Assembly (NCBI GenBank): GCA_002406015.1
Contig: DHMX01000008.1
Location: 1-64,000 of the forward strand
Direction: 5' to 3'
DNA length: 64,000 nt
Source of the DNA: Lachnospiraceae bacterium UBA4631
GTDB taxonomy: Bacteria; Bacillota; Clostridia; Lachnospirales; Lachnospiraceae
The notes beneath the pieces were generated by a model, which did no database searches, was not told the DNA's origin, and saw only the letters and a program-made list of their open reading frames with translations. Positions 28,222 through 37,078 of this stretch are shown here, piece after piece (position 1 is the stretch's first letter; each line of letters opens with the position of its first letter). A program made the position numbers and the translations under genes.

Positions 28222-28806
28222 ATGAAAGAAGTAAAAGAAGCGGTATTGACAAAGGATACACAAGAAAAGGCAGCACAGACACATTCCGCAGGCAGATATG
28301 TGAAGGAAATTACAGTGACAGGCTTATTTATTGCACTGACACTGGTATTCACAGCCTGTGTTAATGTGAAGCTGCCTTTTGGTTATGGCGGATTGATTCA
28401 TTTAGGAAACATTCCGCTGTTTTTAGCAGCTATGCTGTATGGAAAGCGAACAGGCTTTTTTGCAGGTGCGTTTGGAATGGCAATTTTTGATATTATGTCA
28501 AGCTGGACCATTTATGCACCTTGCACCTTTATCACCTGTGGTCTGATGGGCTTTCTGGTTGGATTGATAGTAGAAAAGAAGCAGGGCTTTGGTTTCAAGG
28601 TTTTGGCAATTTTAGTTGCATTATTTGTGAAGCTTGCAGGGTATTATATATTTGAAGCCATTTTCTATCACAATCTGTTAGAGCCATTGGTATCATTTCC
28701 GGGTAATACTTTGCAGATAGTATTGGCAGCAATTCCGGTATTAATTCTGATTGTTCCGTTGGAGAAGATTCTGAACAAGGCAGGACTGCTCTATACAAAG
28801 CGGTAA
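28222..28806 (+). CDS. ECF transporter S component (vitamin-type)
   Basis: A 194-residue protein from ATG 28222, chosen because GTGAGG ends eight bases upstream; TTG 28216 is a possible alternative. After a polar start come about six helices. The signature GYGGLIHLGNIPLFLAA and the AxxFGMAIFDIMSSWTIYAP region match the ECF S-component family that includes pyridoxal, hydroxymethylpyrimidine and riboflavin binders. It would work with a shared EcfAA'T module encoded elsewhere. The vitamin cannot be fixed from sequence, and no riboswitch is visible upstream. Confidence 0.82.
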   Translation: MKEVKEAVLTKDTQEKAAQTHSAGRYVKEITVTGLFIALTLVFTACVNVKLPFGYGGLIHLGNIPLFLAAMLYGKRTGFFAGAFGMAIFDIMSSWTIYAPCTFITCGLMGFLVGLIVEKKQGFGFKVLAILVALFVKLAGYYIFEAIFYHNLLEPLVSFPGNTLQIVLAAIPVLILIVPLEKILNKAGLLYTKR

Positions 28807-29013
28807 TAGGAAAGCAAGAAGCAAACAAGCAATAGCAATCCGGAATAGACAAAAGAGGAAAAGCAAGAAGTAAATAAGCCCAGCAATCCGGAACAGACAA
28901 AAGAAGAAAAGTAAGAAGTAAACAAGCACAGAAAATAACAGTAAACAAGCAATTGCAAGAATAAACAAGTAAGAGAATGTAAAAAATAGGAAACGAAAAA
29001 AGAAGGGAAGTAG
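28807..29013 (+). repeat. Purine-rich degenerate direct repeats, no gene
   Basis: About 200 bases almost free of T on the plus strand. Two clear copies of a roughly 60-base unit (AGCAATCCGGAA...AGACAAAAGA and AAGTAAACAAGC-type blocks) are followed by shorter fragments of the same words. No ORF on the plus strand and no terminator hairpin are visible. Confidence 0.75.
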
Positions 29014-30096
29014 ATGGACATGCTGAAATTAATGACCCCCGGACCAACCAGAGTCAGAGAAAATGTACGGCTGGCACGAAGTCTTGAGACTACAAATCCG
29101 GATTTGGACCCAACATTTTATGATTACTACAAAGAAACCTGCGAATTAATCAGTAAACTTCTAAATACAAAAAATCCTGCATATATTTTAAGTGGAGAAG
29201 GGATTCTGGGATTAGAAGCAGCATGTGCGTCTCTCACAGAACCCGGTGACCGGGTACTGGTAATTGATAACGGTGTATTTGGACGAGGGTTCGCTGATTT
29301 CGTGCGGATATATGGCGGTGAACCGGTTCTGTATACCAGTGATTATCAGGAAGCAGTAGATGCTGCTGCATTGCGGGATTATCTGGAACGGGACCATGCA
29401 TTTAAGTATGCCACAGTGGTACACTGTGACACCCCAAGCGGCAGACTGAATCCAATCGAGGAGTTATGCCCACTGTTAAAGTCATACGGTATTTTAACGG
29501 TTGTGGATGCAGTAGCATCTATGTTTGGAGAACCGGTACAGGTTGATGACTGGAAAATAGATATAGTCTGCGGTGGTTCACAGAAAGCATTATCTGCACC
29601 GGTGGGACTTACCTTTGTAACGGTAAGCCCGGATGCCAGCCGCAGTATGCATGCACGTAAGGTGCCGGTAGCCTCCTTTTATGCAAATCTTCTGAACTTT
29701 GAATCCTATTATCAGGACCAGTGGTTCCCTTATACTATGCCAATCAGTGATATATACGGTCTGCGGACGGCTCTTGAAAATGTGGCAGCGGATAAGCAGA
29801 TTTATGAGCGGCATCAGCAGGTGGCAGACTATGTAAGACAGACGCTTACGCAGGCAGGCTACAAAATATATGGCAACAGCGGATATGCCAATACAGTGAC
29901 CGCACTTGAGGTTCCGGAGGGCAGACAAGCCAAGGAAATACTGGATGCAGTTGCAAAAGAAGCCGGAATTATGCTGGCGGGTTCCTTTGATGTATTTGCC
30001 GGAAAGCTGATTCGGATAGGGCATATGGGAGAAAATGCCAACATGGAAGATGCAAAACTTACAGTAGAAGCGTTATTAAAGGTATTGTCGAAATGA
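29014..30096 (+). CDS. Class V aminotransferase (alanine-glyoxylate/serine type)
   Basis: A 360-residue PLP enzyme. It begins with the family motif LMTPGPTRVRE; the cofactor lysine is Lys191 in GGSQKALSAPVGL and the Asp that contacts the pyridine ring lies in VVDAVASMFG. The fold resembles serine-pyruvate or alanine-glyoxylate aminotransferases. Its amino-acid substrate is uncertain. ATG 29014 follows GAAGGGAAG; a second ATG lies six bases on. Confidence 0.85.
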   Translation: MDMLKLMTPGPTRVRENVRLARSLETTNPDLDPTFYDYYKETCELISKLLNTKNPAYILSGEGILGLEAACASLTEPGDRVLVIDNGVFGRGFADFVRIYGGEPVLYTSDYQEAVDAAALRDYLERDHAFKYATVVHCDTPSGRLNPIEELCPLLKSYGILTVVDAVASMFGEPVQVDDWKIDIVCGGSQKALSAPVGLTFVTVSPDASRSMHARKVPVASFYANLLNFESYYQDQWFPYTMPISDIYGLRTALENVAADKQIYERHQQVADYVRQTLTQAGYKIYGNSGYANTVTALEVPEGRQAKEILDAVAKEAGIMLAGSFDVFAGKLIRIGHMGENANMEDAKLTVEALLKVLSK

Positions 30097-30155
30097 AAAT
30101 AATGCGTTATAATAGGGCTGTGATAAGGTAAGATATGGGAAAGGAGTTAGGTGAC

Positions 30156-30389
30156 ATGACGAAAGTAAAAGTATTACTGGATTCCATTGACAAGGTAAAG
30201 AACTTTGTAAACACATTGATTAAGTTCGATTGTGATTTTGACATTAGTTCCAGCAGATATACAATTGATGCCAAGTCTATCATGGGTATTTTCAGTTTGG
30301 ATTTGTCTCAGCCGTTGGATATGATTATCCATAAAGACGGAGATGTTTCTGATATTTTGGAAGCAATTGCCCCATATACAGTTGAATAG
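30156..30389 (+). CDS. HPr-like protein lacking the phosphoryl histidine
   Basis: A 77-residue protein from ATG 30156, which has AAGGAG nine bases before it; the longer frame from 30135 would place the ribosome site inside the gene. The pattern KSIMGIFSLDLSQ matches the conserved regulatory serine region of HPr (KSIMGVMSL). The His15 region of HPr (GIHARPA) is replaced by DSIDKVKNF, so no PTS phosphotransfer histidine is present. This recalls Crh, a regulatory HPr paralogue without that histidine, but the two could have arisen independently. Confidence 0.75.
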   Translation: MTKVKVLLDSIDKVKNFVNTLIKFDCDFDISSSRYTIDAKSIMGIFSLDLSQPLDMIIHKDGDVSDILEAIAPYTVE

Positions 30390-30451
30390 TTGATGGAAAA
30401 TCCTTATTTGCTGTCTGCGGATGACGGCAAGGAACATTCCAGACAGAGATA

Positions 30452-30482
30452 AGAAGCAGGCGATAAGTTTTGCTTCTTTTTC
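30452..30482 (+). terminator. Terminator after the HPr-like gene
   Basis: AGAAGCA pairs with TGCTTCT around a 12-base loop, then TTTTTCT. Confidence 0.65.
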
Positions 30483-30570
30483 TGTGCCTGCAAATAAACG
30501 TATAAAAAACAAATTCATCCGCATACTAAGAAAAATATCAGGTGAATATATCTGAAAGAGGTGAAATGGC

Positions 30571-31554
30571 ATGAAGATAATGTTTTATGATACCAAGCCC
30601 TATGATAAAATATGGTTTCAGCCTTTAAGCGAGGAAATGGGTTATAAGATTAAGTTTCAGGAAGTAAAGTTAAATGAAGATACTGCGGTTCTGGCAAGAA
30701 ATTATGATGCCGTTTGTATCTTTGTCAACGATGATGCCGGAAAAGAGACAATAAAGGCATTGCAGGAGGTTGGCATTCATACGATTTTGCTTCGGTGTGC
30801 CGGATTTAATAACGTGGATTTGAAAGCGGCAAAGGAGGCTGGCATTAAGGTGCTTCGTGTGCCGAGCTATTCTCCCGAAGCTGTTGCGGAATATGCCATG
30901 GGACTGTTGTTGACGGTAAATCGTCAGATTCACCGGGCATATGTAAGAACCAGAGATTTTAATTATAATATCAACGGTCTGATGGGAATTGACTTGGTGG
31001 GAAAAACCGCAGGTGTGATAGGTACAGGTAAAATCGGACAAATGATGATAGATATTCTAAAGGGGTTCAAGATGCGGATATTGGCATATGACCCGTATCC
31101 GGCAAAGGGCTTGGATGTAGAATATGTGGATTTAGACCGGCTGTTTCGGGAATCGGATGTGATAAGCCTCCATTGTCCATTGACAAAGGATACCAAGCAT
31201 ATCATTAATAAGCACAGTATTGCGAAAATGAAGGATGGAGTAATTCTGGTAAATACATCAAGAGGCGGCTTAATAGATACCGCAGATTTGATTGACGGTC
31301 TGATGAAAAGAAAATTTACCGGAGTCGGGCTGGATGTTTACGAGGAAGAGGATGCCTATTTCTTTGAGGATAAATCCAATGATATTATTACGGATGAGGA
31401 CCTGATTCGTCTGACGAGCTTCCGGAATGTTGTGCTGACCTCCCATCAGGCATTTTTTACAAAGGATGCCATGGAAGCAATTGCACGAATTACCATGGAA
31501 AATGCCAAAGCAGTCGAGGAAGGTACAGAGCTTAAAAATCAGGTGCTTCCGTAA
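30571..31554 (+). CDS. ldhA: D-lactate dehydrogenase
   Basis: A 327-residue D-2-hydroxyacid dehydrogenase very similar along its length to the enterobacterial LdhA type: AVCIFVNDD, LRCAGFNNVDL, the NAD motif GVIGTGKIG, the catalytic Arg in VNTSRGGLID, the Glu region YEEEDAYFFEDKSND and the acid-base His in SHQAFFT. It reduces pyruvate to D-lactate with NADH during fermentation. A GAGGTGA site precedes the ATG, and a terminator-like hairpin separates it from glnN. Confidence 0.9.
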   Translation: MKIMFYDTKPYDKIWFQPLSEEMGYKIKFQEVKLNEDTAVLARNYDAVCIFVNDDAGKETIKALQEVGIHTILLRCAGFNNVDLKAAKEAGIKVLRVPSYSPEAVAEYAMGLLLTVNRQIHRAYVRTRDFNYNINGLMGIDLVGKTAGVIGTGKIGQMMIDILKGFKMRILAYDPYPAKGLDVEYVDLDRLFRESDVISLHCPLTKDTKHIINKHSIAKMKDGVILVNTSRGGLIDTADLIDGLMKRKFTGVGLDVYEEEDAYFFEDKSNDIITDEDLIRLTSFRNVVLTSHQAFFTKDAMEAIARITMENAKAVEEGTELKNQVLP

Positions 31555-31625
31555 AAGACAGCTGGAGCGGAACACGAATTGATAAAAAATGATAAAAAAT
31601 GTCCAAAAAATTCAAGAAAAAGGGC

Positions 31626-31654
31626 TTGCAATTTCGGATGAGATAGTATATTTT
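31626..31654 (+). promoter_or_regulatory. Possible promoter ahead of the glnN leader
   Basis: TTGCAA at 31626-31631 followed by TATATT (15-base spacer) or TATTTT (17-base spacer). Transcription from here would meet the hairpin at 31688-31720 before reaching glnN. Confidence 0.45.
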
Positions 31655-31687
31655 AAATGTAACAAGCGTACGGAATGTGTATGGAAC

Positions 31688-31722
31688 AAAGGTGTTCTCT
31701 TAGTTGAGGACACCTTTTTTTC
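31688..31722 (+). terminator. Strong hairpin terminator just upstream of glnN
   Basis: AAAGGTGTTCTC pairs with GAGGACACCTTT (one G-U pair) around a six-base loop, followed by TTTTTTTCTT. It lies 52 bases before the glnN start. It either ends ldhA transcripts or, if the promoter at 31626 is real, acts as a leader attenuator. Confidence 0.85.
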
Positions 31723-31773
31723 TTGTTAGACATACTTTCCCCGCTGAAGTATACAGGAAAGGAAGTAAGGATT

Positions 31774-33876
31774 ATGCAAAAAGTAACAGAGGTATTTGGT
31801 TCTTATGTATTTGATGATGCAACAATGAAGGAGCGTCTTCCAAAGTCTACATATCGGGAATTAAGAAAAACAATTGATTTTGGAGAGCCGTTAAACAGTG
31901 AGGTAGCAGACGATGTAGCGTTGGCAATGAAGGATTGGGCAATTGAATTAGGTGCTACCCATTATACACATGTATTTTATCCGTTGACAGAGACAAGTGC
32001 AGAAAAGCATGATGCATTTATTACTCCGGTTGGCGGCGGTAAGGTTATGATGGAGTTCACCGGTAAGGAATTAATTAAGGCAGAGCCGGATGCATCTTCA
32101 TTCCCATCAGGCGGTATTCGTGCTACCTGTGCTGCAAGAGGTTATACAGCTTGGGATTGTACATCACCAGCATATGTAAAGACCAGCTTGGATGGCTGCT
32201 CTGTATTATGTATTCCGACAGCATTTACATCTTATACCGGAGATTCCTTGGATTTTAAGACTCCATTGCTTCGTTCTATGGATGCATTAAGCAGAGAAGC
32301 AAAGCGTGTATTAAAGTATTTCGGTAAAGAGCCGACTAAGGTAACAGCCAATGTCGGACCGGAGCAGGAATATTTCTTGGTTGATAAAGCAAAATATATG
32401 AAGCGGGAAGATTTGAAGCTGACCGGACGTACCTTATTCGGAGCACCGGCACCAAAGGGTCAGGAATTGGATGACCAGTATTTCGGAAATATCAAAGAAA
32501 AGGTATCTACCTTCATGAATGATTTGAATGCAGAGCTTTGGAAATATGGTATTACCGCTAAGACACAGCATAACGAGGTTGCACCGGCACAGCATGAGAT
32601 TGCTCCGATTTTCGGCACCACGAATGTAGCAAGTGATAACAACTATCTGTTAATGGAAACCTTACAGAAGGTTGCACTTCGGGATGACTTGGCTTGTCTG
32701 TTATATGAAAAGCCATTTGCAGGTGTAAATGGTTCCGGAAAGCATAATAACTGGTCCTTTAGCACCAGTGACGGTGAGAACCTGATGGACCCGGGTGATA
32801 CCCCTGAAACCAACTATCAGTTCCAGTTATTCTTAGCAGCCGTATTAGCCGCTGTCGATAACAATGCTGAGATATTAAGATTGTCTGCATCTTCTGCAGG
32901 TAATGACCATAGATTAGGAGCAAATGAGGCACCTCCTGCAATTATTTCCGCATTCTTAGGTGAACAGCTTGAGGGTGTTGTAGACCAGATTATTGAAAAA
33001 GGATATGCAGAGCATAGTAAGCCGGCAAAGGTTTATGAGTCCGGAGTATCTACCCTGCCAAGCTTCAAGATGGATGCAACAGACCGGAACCGTACATCAC
33101 CGTTTGCATTTACCGGTAACCGTTTTGAGTTCCGTATGGTAGGTTCTACACAGCCGATTTCACAGCCGACTATGATGTTAAATACCATCGTTGCCAACGA
33201 ATTATCCTTGATTGCAGATAAGCTGGATGCTGCAGAGGATAAGGATGCCTGCATTAAGACCCTGATTCGGGAAATGCTGACCGAGCATCAGAGAATTATC
33301 TTCAATGGTAACGGTTATTCCGAAGAATGGGTAGAGGAAGCTGCAAAACGTGGACTTCCGAACATCCCTTGCATGGTAGAAGCAGTTCCTTATCTGACAA
33401 CCGATAAGACGATTGAAGTATTCAAGCGTATGGGTGTCATGAGTAAGACAGAGCTGGAAGCAAGAGCAGAAGTAATGCTTGAGAATTATGCAAAGAAGAT
33501 TAACATTGAAGCACGTACCATGATTGAAATGGCAAATAAGCAGATTATACCGGCAGTTATGGATTATGAAGGTAAGCTTGCAATCGAAGCTAAGAATATT
33601 AATCTGATTGGTGTAGAGCCTAAGGCACAGAAGGAATTGATTCAGGCAATTGACGAGAAGCTCTTAGAATTAAAGAGTGCAACCGCAGCATTTAAGGAGC
33701 TGGTAGATAAGGCAGCTGATTATGAGGATGATATTACTGCATGGGCAAAATATTATCACGATAAGGTATTCTTATCTATGGGAACCGTAAGAGAGCCGGC
33801 AGATGCACTGGAGCTTCTGGTAGCAAAAGAAGCATGGCCATTCCCAACATATGGTGACTTGTTATTTGAACAGTAA
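31774..33876 (+). CDS. glnN: Glutamine synthetase type III
   Basis: A 700-residue GSIII enzyme that makes glutamine from glutamate, ammonia and ATP. Start placed at ATG 31774 behind GGAAAGGAAG. The 17-codon upstream extension would begin inside the terminator region. GSIII hallmarks are present: early VFGSYVFDD, the substrate and metal regions GPEQEYFLV, FAGVNGSGKHNNWS and AGNDHRLGANEAPPAI, and NRTSPFAFTGNRFEFR. Its length is about 250 residues more than GlnA, as expected. Codon use again suggests high expression. Confidence 0.95.
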   Translation: MQKVTEVFGSYVFDDATMKERLPKSTYRELRKTIDFGEPLNSEVADDVALAMKDWAIELGATHYTHVFYPLTETSAEKHDAFITPVGGGKVMMEFTGKELIKAEPDASSFPSGGIRATCAARGYTAWDCTSPAYVKTSLDGCSVLCIPTAFTSYTGDSLDFKTPLLRSMDALSREAKRVLKYFGKEPTKVTANVGPEQEYFLVDKAKYMKREDLKLTGRTLFGAPAPKGQELDDQYFGNIKEKVSTFMNDLNAELWKYGITAKTQHNEVAPAQHEIAPIFGTTNVASDNNYLLMETLQKVALRDDLACLLYEKPFAGVNGSGKHNNWSFSTSDGENLMDPGDTPETNYQFQLFLAAVLAAVDNNAEILRLSASSAGNDHRLGANEAPPAIISAFLGEQLEGVVDQIIEKGYAEHSKPAKVYESGVSTLPSFKMDATDRNRTSPFAFTGNRFEFRMVGSTQPISQPTMMLNTIVANELSLIADKLDAAEDKDACIKTLIREMLTEHQRIIFNGNGYSEEWVEEAAKRGLPNIPCMVEAVPYLTTDKTIEVFKRMGVMSKTELEARAEVMLENYAKKINIEARTMIEMANKQIIPAVMDYEGKLAIEAKNINLIGVEPKAQKELIQAIDEKLLELKSATAAFKELVDKAADYEDDITAWAKYYHDKVFLSMGTVREPADALELLVAKEAWPFPTYGDLLFEQ

Positions 33877-33898
33877 AATCTCTCCCAGATATAGATGC

Positions 33899-33930
33899 AA
33901 GACCGTTCCGGATTCGGAGCGGTCTTTTGT
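33899..33930 (+). terminator. Terminator of glnN
   Basis: GACCGTTCCG pairs with CGGAGCGGTC across a four-base loop, then TTTTGTCTT. Confidence 0.88.
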
Positions 33931-34040
33931 CTTATTGCGGTATCTTACAGAAAAAATGAAATTCCTAAAAGTTAGGGCTGTATAGATTGGAGATTTTGCG
34001 TTATACTAAGGATACAATAAAAATCAGGATGTAGACAGAG

Positions 34041-35048
34041 ATGGAACAGTATCAGGAGTATGCTGAGGATTGGAAGGATTCTCAACAGAACAGTCAAAAT
34101 AGAAGAAGGCGAATTGAGCGAATCAAGCAAGGAATCGTAATCGGATTTCTGGCTGGTACGATTGTGCCAATAATTGCGAGTCTGTGTATGCTGGGCTGGA
34201 TTGGACGGCTAGAGCAGGAGGTAGTAGAGGTCATGGGAAGTGACAAGGATATTACTACCTTGATTTCCAGTGGAGAAGCCTTAATGTCAAATCCCAATGT
34301 TGATGTTGATTTTCTGACCGGAAGGGATGATTTGGAAAATACGGAGGGAACAGGCGGTGCCGGGAATGAAACAGAACCAGATTCGGAAACGCAGCAGGAA
34401 TCCAAGCGGGTATATCTTACCTTTGATGACGGTCCGAGTATTTATACCGGTCAGATTCTGGATATATTAGCAGCAAATGATGTGAAGGCTACCTTTTTTG
34501 TGATTGCAAGAGAGGATGAATCCTATTGGCCGTATTACAGCCGGATATTAAAGGAAGGACATACGCTGGGTATGCATTCCTATACACATGATTATAATCA
34601 GGTCTATGCGTCCTTAGATTCCTTTGAAGCGGATGTAAGCAGCCTGTCACAATTTTTATATGACCGCACCGGAGTATATCCGACCATTTATCGGTTTCCG
34701 GGCGGAAGCAGTAATACAGTATGCCATGTTCCGATGCAGGAATGTATTGCGTATCTGAACGAACAGGGAATTACCTATTATGACTGGAATGCGTTGAACG
34801 GAGACGCGGTGACAAATGAATTATCGGCAGATAAGCTGATAGATAATATTATGACAAGTGTAAGACAGAATAATACCTCAATTGTTCTGATGCATGATAT
34901 GCAGTCAAGACACACAACCGTTGAGAGTTTGCAGGGCTTGATTGATACATTAAAAGAAGAAGGCTATGAGATACTTCCGATTGATGAGGATACACCGTTA
35001 ATACAGCACGTTCCGTATGACAGTGGATTTCAGGATGCAGCAGATTAG
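34041..35048 (+). CDS. Membrane-anchored polysaccharide deacetylase
   Basis: A 335-residue NodB-type deacetylase. It has an N-terminal cytoplasmic Arg/Gln-rich stretch, one membrane helix (about residues 33-55), a 60-residue linker with an E/T-rich end, and then the catalytic domain: YLTFDDGPS near residue 128, metal histidines in MHSYTHD, YRFPGGSSN and LMHDMQSRHTT. It likely removes acetyl groups from cell-wall GlcNAc (PgdA-like), which usually raises lysozyme resistance. A weak TATACT box lies at 34002-34007. The stop codon falls within the first unit of a downstream tandem repeat. Confidence 0.88.
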   Translation: MEQYQEYAEDWKDSQQNSQNRRRRIERIKQGIVIGFLAGTIVPIIASLCMLGWIGRLEQEVVEVMGSDKDITTLISSGEALMSNPNVDVDFLTGRDDLENTEGTGGAGNETEPDSETQQESKRVYLTFDDGPSIYTGQILDILAANDVKATFFVIAREDESYWPYYSRILKEGHTLGMHSYTHDYNQVYASLDSFEADVSSLSQFLYDRTGVYPTIYRFPGGSSNTVCHVPMQECIAYLNEQGITYYDWNALNGDAVTNELSADKLIDNIMTSVRQNNTSIVLMHDMQSRHTTVESLQGLIDTLKEEGYEILPIDEDTPLIQHVPYDSGFQDAAD

Positions 35049-35225
35049 GAGGAGTAGCCGATTGAGAGCGACAGATTAGGCTGTGGCAGAATAAAAGCAA
35101 CTGATTAGGATTAGAGTAGATTAAAAGCAACTGATTAGGAGAAATAGCTTAGGAGCAACAGATTAAAAGTAACAGATTGAGAACATCAGATTAGGAATGG
35201 CAGAGAATGGCAGGGAGCAGCAGGA
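35036..35225 (+). repeat. Degenerate 14-15 bp tandem repeat (CAGATTAGGAGCAA-like)
   Basis: At least ten imperfect units of the form CAGATTAGGAGCAA, CTGATTAGGAGAAA, CAGATTAAAAGTAA run from the last codons of the deacetylase gene to just before folC. The unit has many TAG/TAA/TGA words in all plus frames, so it is not coding. No terminator hairpin is evident in it. Confidence 0.8.
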
Positions 35226-35232
35226 AAACAGC

Positions 35233-36528
35233 ATGAATATTACAGAAGCATATCAGTATATAGAAGAACGAAATCAATTAGGCAGCGTATTGGGGCTTGA
35301 ACATATTAAGGAGCTGTTGCAGCGGCTTGGTGAACCTCAGAACCAGTGTAAAGTGGTTCATATAGCGGGAACCAATGGGAAGGGCTCCATATTAGCCTAT
35401 ATGGAGCAGGCATTGCTGCAGGGAGGCTATAAGGTAGGAAAATATAGCTCTCCTACCGTATTTTGCTATTTAGAACGATTTCAGATAAATGGAGAACCAA
35501 TGCCGGAGTCTGTATATCCGCAGTATTTGGAACGTGTGATGCAGTGCGTACAGGATATGGAGGCAGACGGTAAGCAGAAGGTAACTGCCTTTGAAATTGA
35601 GACAGCGGTTGCCTTTTTGTATTTCTTGGAAGAACAGACAGATATTGTACTGTTGGAAACCGGAATGGGCGGCAGGCTGGATGCCACCAATGTCGTTGCA
35701 CATCAGGTCTGTACCATACTTGCATCCATTAGTCTTGACCATATGGCAATTCTCGGAGATACGGTAGAAGCCATTACAAGAGAAAAAACAGGAATTTTAA
35801 GGGACAGGGTTCCCTGTGTAGTCTATCCGGAAAACGAAAAGGCGATGCCGGTGATAGAAGAACAGTGCAGAATACATAATTGTGAGATGATAGTGCCGGA
35901 TTTGGCGGCTTTGAAGGTGGTTTCGGAGGATTTGAACTATGAAAAGTTTACTTATAAAAATGTGAATTATGAATTGCGGATGCTGGGAAAATATCAGATA
36001 TATAACGCAATTACAGCAATAGAAGCACTTGAGATAACAAAAAAAGTCTTGAATAATAGTCCTGAAAATGGTTTGGAAAATGTGAATGTTCAAAAGGGGT
36101 TTGCAAACACCCATTGGAGAGCCAGATTTGAGATTCTTTCCCGACAACCATATGTAATACGGGATGGGGCTCACAATATGGATGCCGCAAGAAAGCTCTA
36201 TGAACAGATGACAAAGCATTTTACAAACAGAAGGATTCTTTATATAATAGGGATATTAGGAGATAAGCAGTATCGTGATATGTTAGCTCTTTTGGTTCCT
36301 ATGGCATGGAAGGTATATGTTCTGACAGTTCCCGAAAATAAAAGGGCATTACCGGCAGAAACATTGGCACAAGAGGTACAGAAGTATTGTTCGCAGGTGG
36401 AAATCGCAGCAACTCCGGAGGAGGCATATCAGCGGGCAAAGCAGGAAGCAGAGCCGGAGGATGTGATTCTGGCATTTGGCTCTCTTTATTATATCGGAAG
36501 AATCGGGGAAGAGCATGGAACGAATTGA
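35233..36528 (+). CDS. folC: Folylpolyglutamate synthase / dihydrofolate synthase
   Basis: A 431-residue Mur-ligase-fold enzyme that adds glutamate to dihydropteroate or folates. Start taken at ATG 35233 (MNITEAYQYIEE is a typical FolC start; AGGA lies seven bases before it) rather than 35197, which reads through the repeat-derived leader. P-loop HIAGTNGKGSILAYME, DATNV-containing GMGGRLDATN and the RDGAHNMDAAR motif are intact. It opens a folate operon. Confidence 0.92.
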   Translation: MNITEAYQYIEERNQLGSVLGLEHIKELLQRLGEPQNQCKVVHIAGTNGKGSILAYMEQALLQGGYKVGKYSSPTVFCYLERFQINGEPMPESVYPQYLERVMQCVQDMEADGKQKVTAFEIETAVAFLYFLEEQTDIVLLETGMGGRLDATNVVAHQVCTILASISLDHMAILGDTVEAITREKTGILRDRVPCVVYPENEKAMPVIEEQCRIHNCEMIVPDLAALKVVSEDLNYEKFTYKNVNYELRMLGKYQIYNAITAIEALEITKKVLNNSPENGLENVNVQKGFANTHWRARFEILSRQPYVIRDGAHNMDAARKLYEQMTKHFTNRRILYIIGILGDKQYRDMLALLVPMAWKVYVLTVPENKRALPAETLAQEVQKYCSQVEIAATPEEAYQRAKQEAEPEDVILAFGSLYYIGRIGEEHGTN

Positions 36529-37048
36529 ACGGATTAGAAAGCATCCTCTGTTTCAGTCCTGTATGGAGCAGATTGAGATTGCGGAACAGACGAGAATCTA
36601 TTGTAAGCATACGATAGAACACGCATTGGATGTGGCAAGAATTGCCTATATACGGAATCTGGAGGATGGAAAGCCCTTGGAGCAGGATATTGTTTATGCA
36701 ATGGCATTGCTACATGATATAGGAAGATGCAGAGAATATCAGACCGGAGAATCCCATCACAGTGCCGGAAAGCAATTGGCAGAGAGTATTTTACAGGAAT
36801 GTGGTTTTTCTGAAACAGAGATAAGCTGCATCATACAGGCAATTGCCGCACATAAGCATGGGGATTGGGATAGCAGTAATAAAGCCGATAAAGACGAAAG
36901 AAGATTGGATAAAAGTGATAAATCTGTGGATTATTGCAAAAAACTACTGTATGAAGCAGATAAATTATCACGAAACTGCTATTGCTGTAAGGCTAGAGAA
37001 ACGTGTTATTGGACGGAGGAAATACGAAATCATTCGATAAAGTATTGA
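36515..37048 (+). CDS. HD-domain hydrolase in the folate operon
   Basis: A 177-residue HD-superfamily protein from ATG 36515 (GGGGAAGAG site), overlapping folC by 14 bases. Metal ligands are visible: His in YCKHTIEHALDV, the pair in ALLHDIGRCREYQ, then ESHHSAG and AAHKHGDWD. The C-terminal part is Cys-rich (NCYCCKARETCYW), a feature seen in other small HD proteins of Clostridia. Its position between folC and folP suggests a folate-pathway phosphohydrolase, but its substrate is not known from sequence. Confidence 0.78.
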   Translation: MERIERIRKHPLFQSCMEQIEIAEQTRIYCKHTIEHALDVARIAYIRNLEDGKPLEQDIVYAMALLHDIGRCREYQTGESHHSAGKQLAESILQECGFSETEISCIIQAIAAHKHGDWDSSNKADKDERRLDKSDKSVDYCKKLLYEADKLSRNCYCCKARETCYWTEEIRNHSIKY

Positions 37049-37078
37049 AAATGCTGGAATTTGGAGGGCTTAAAAAAA

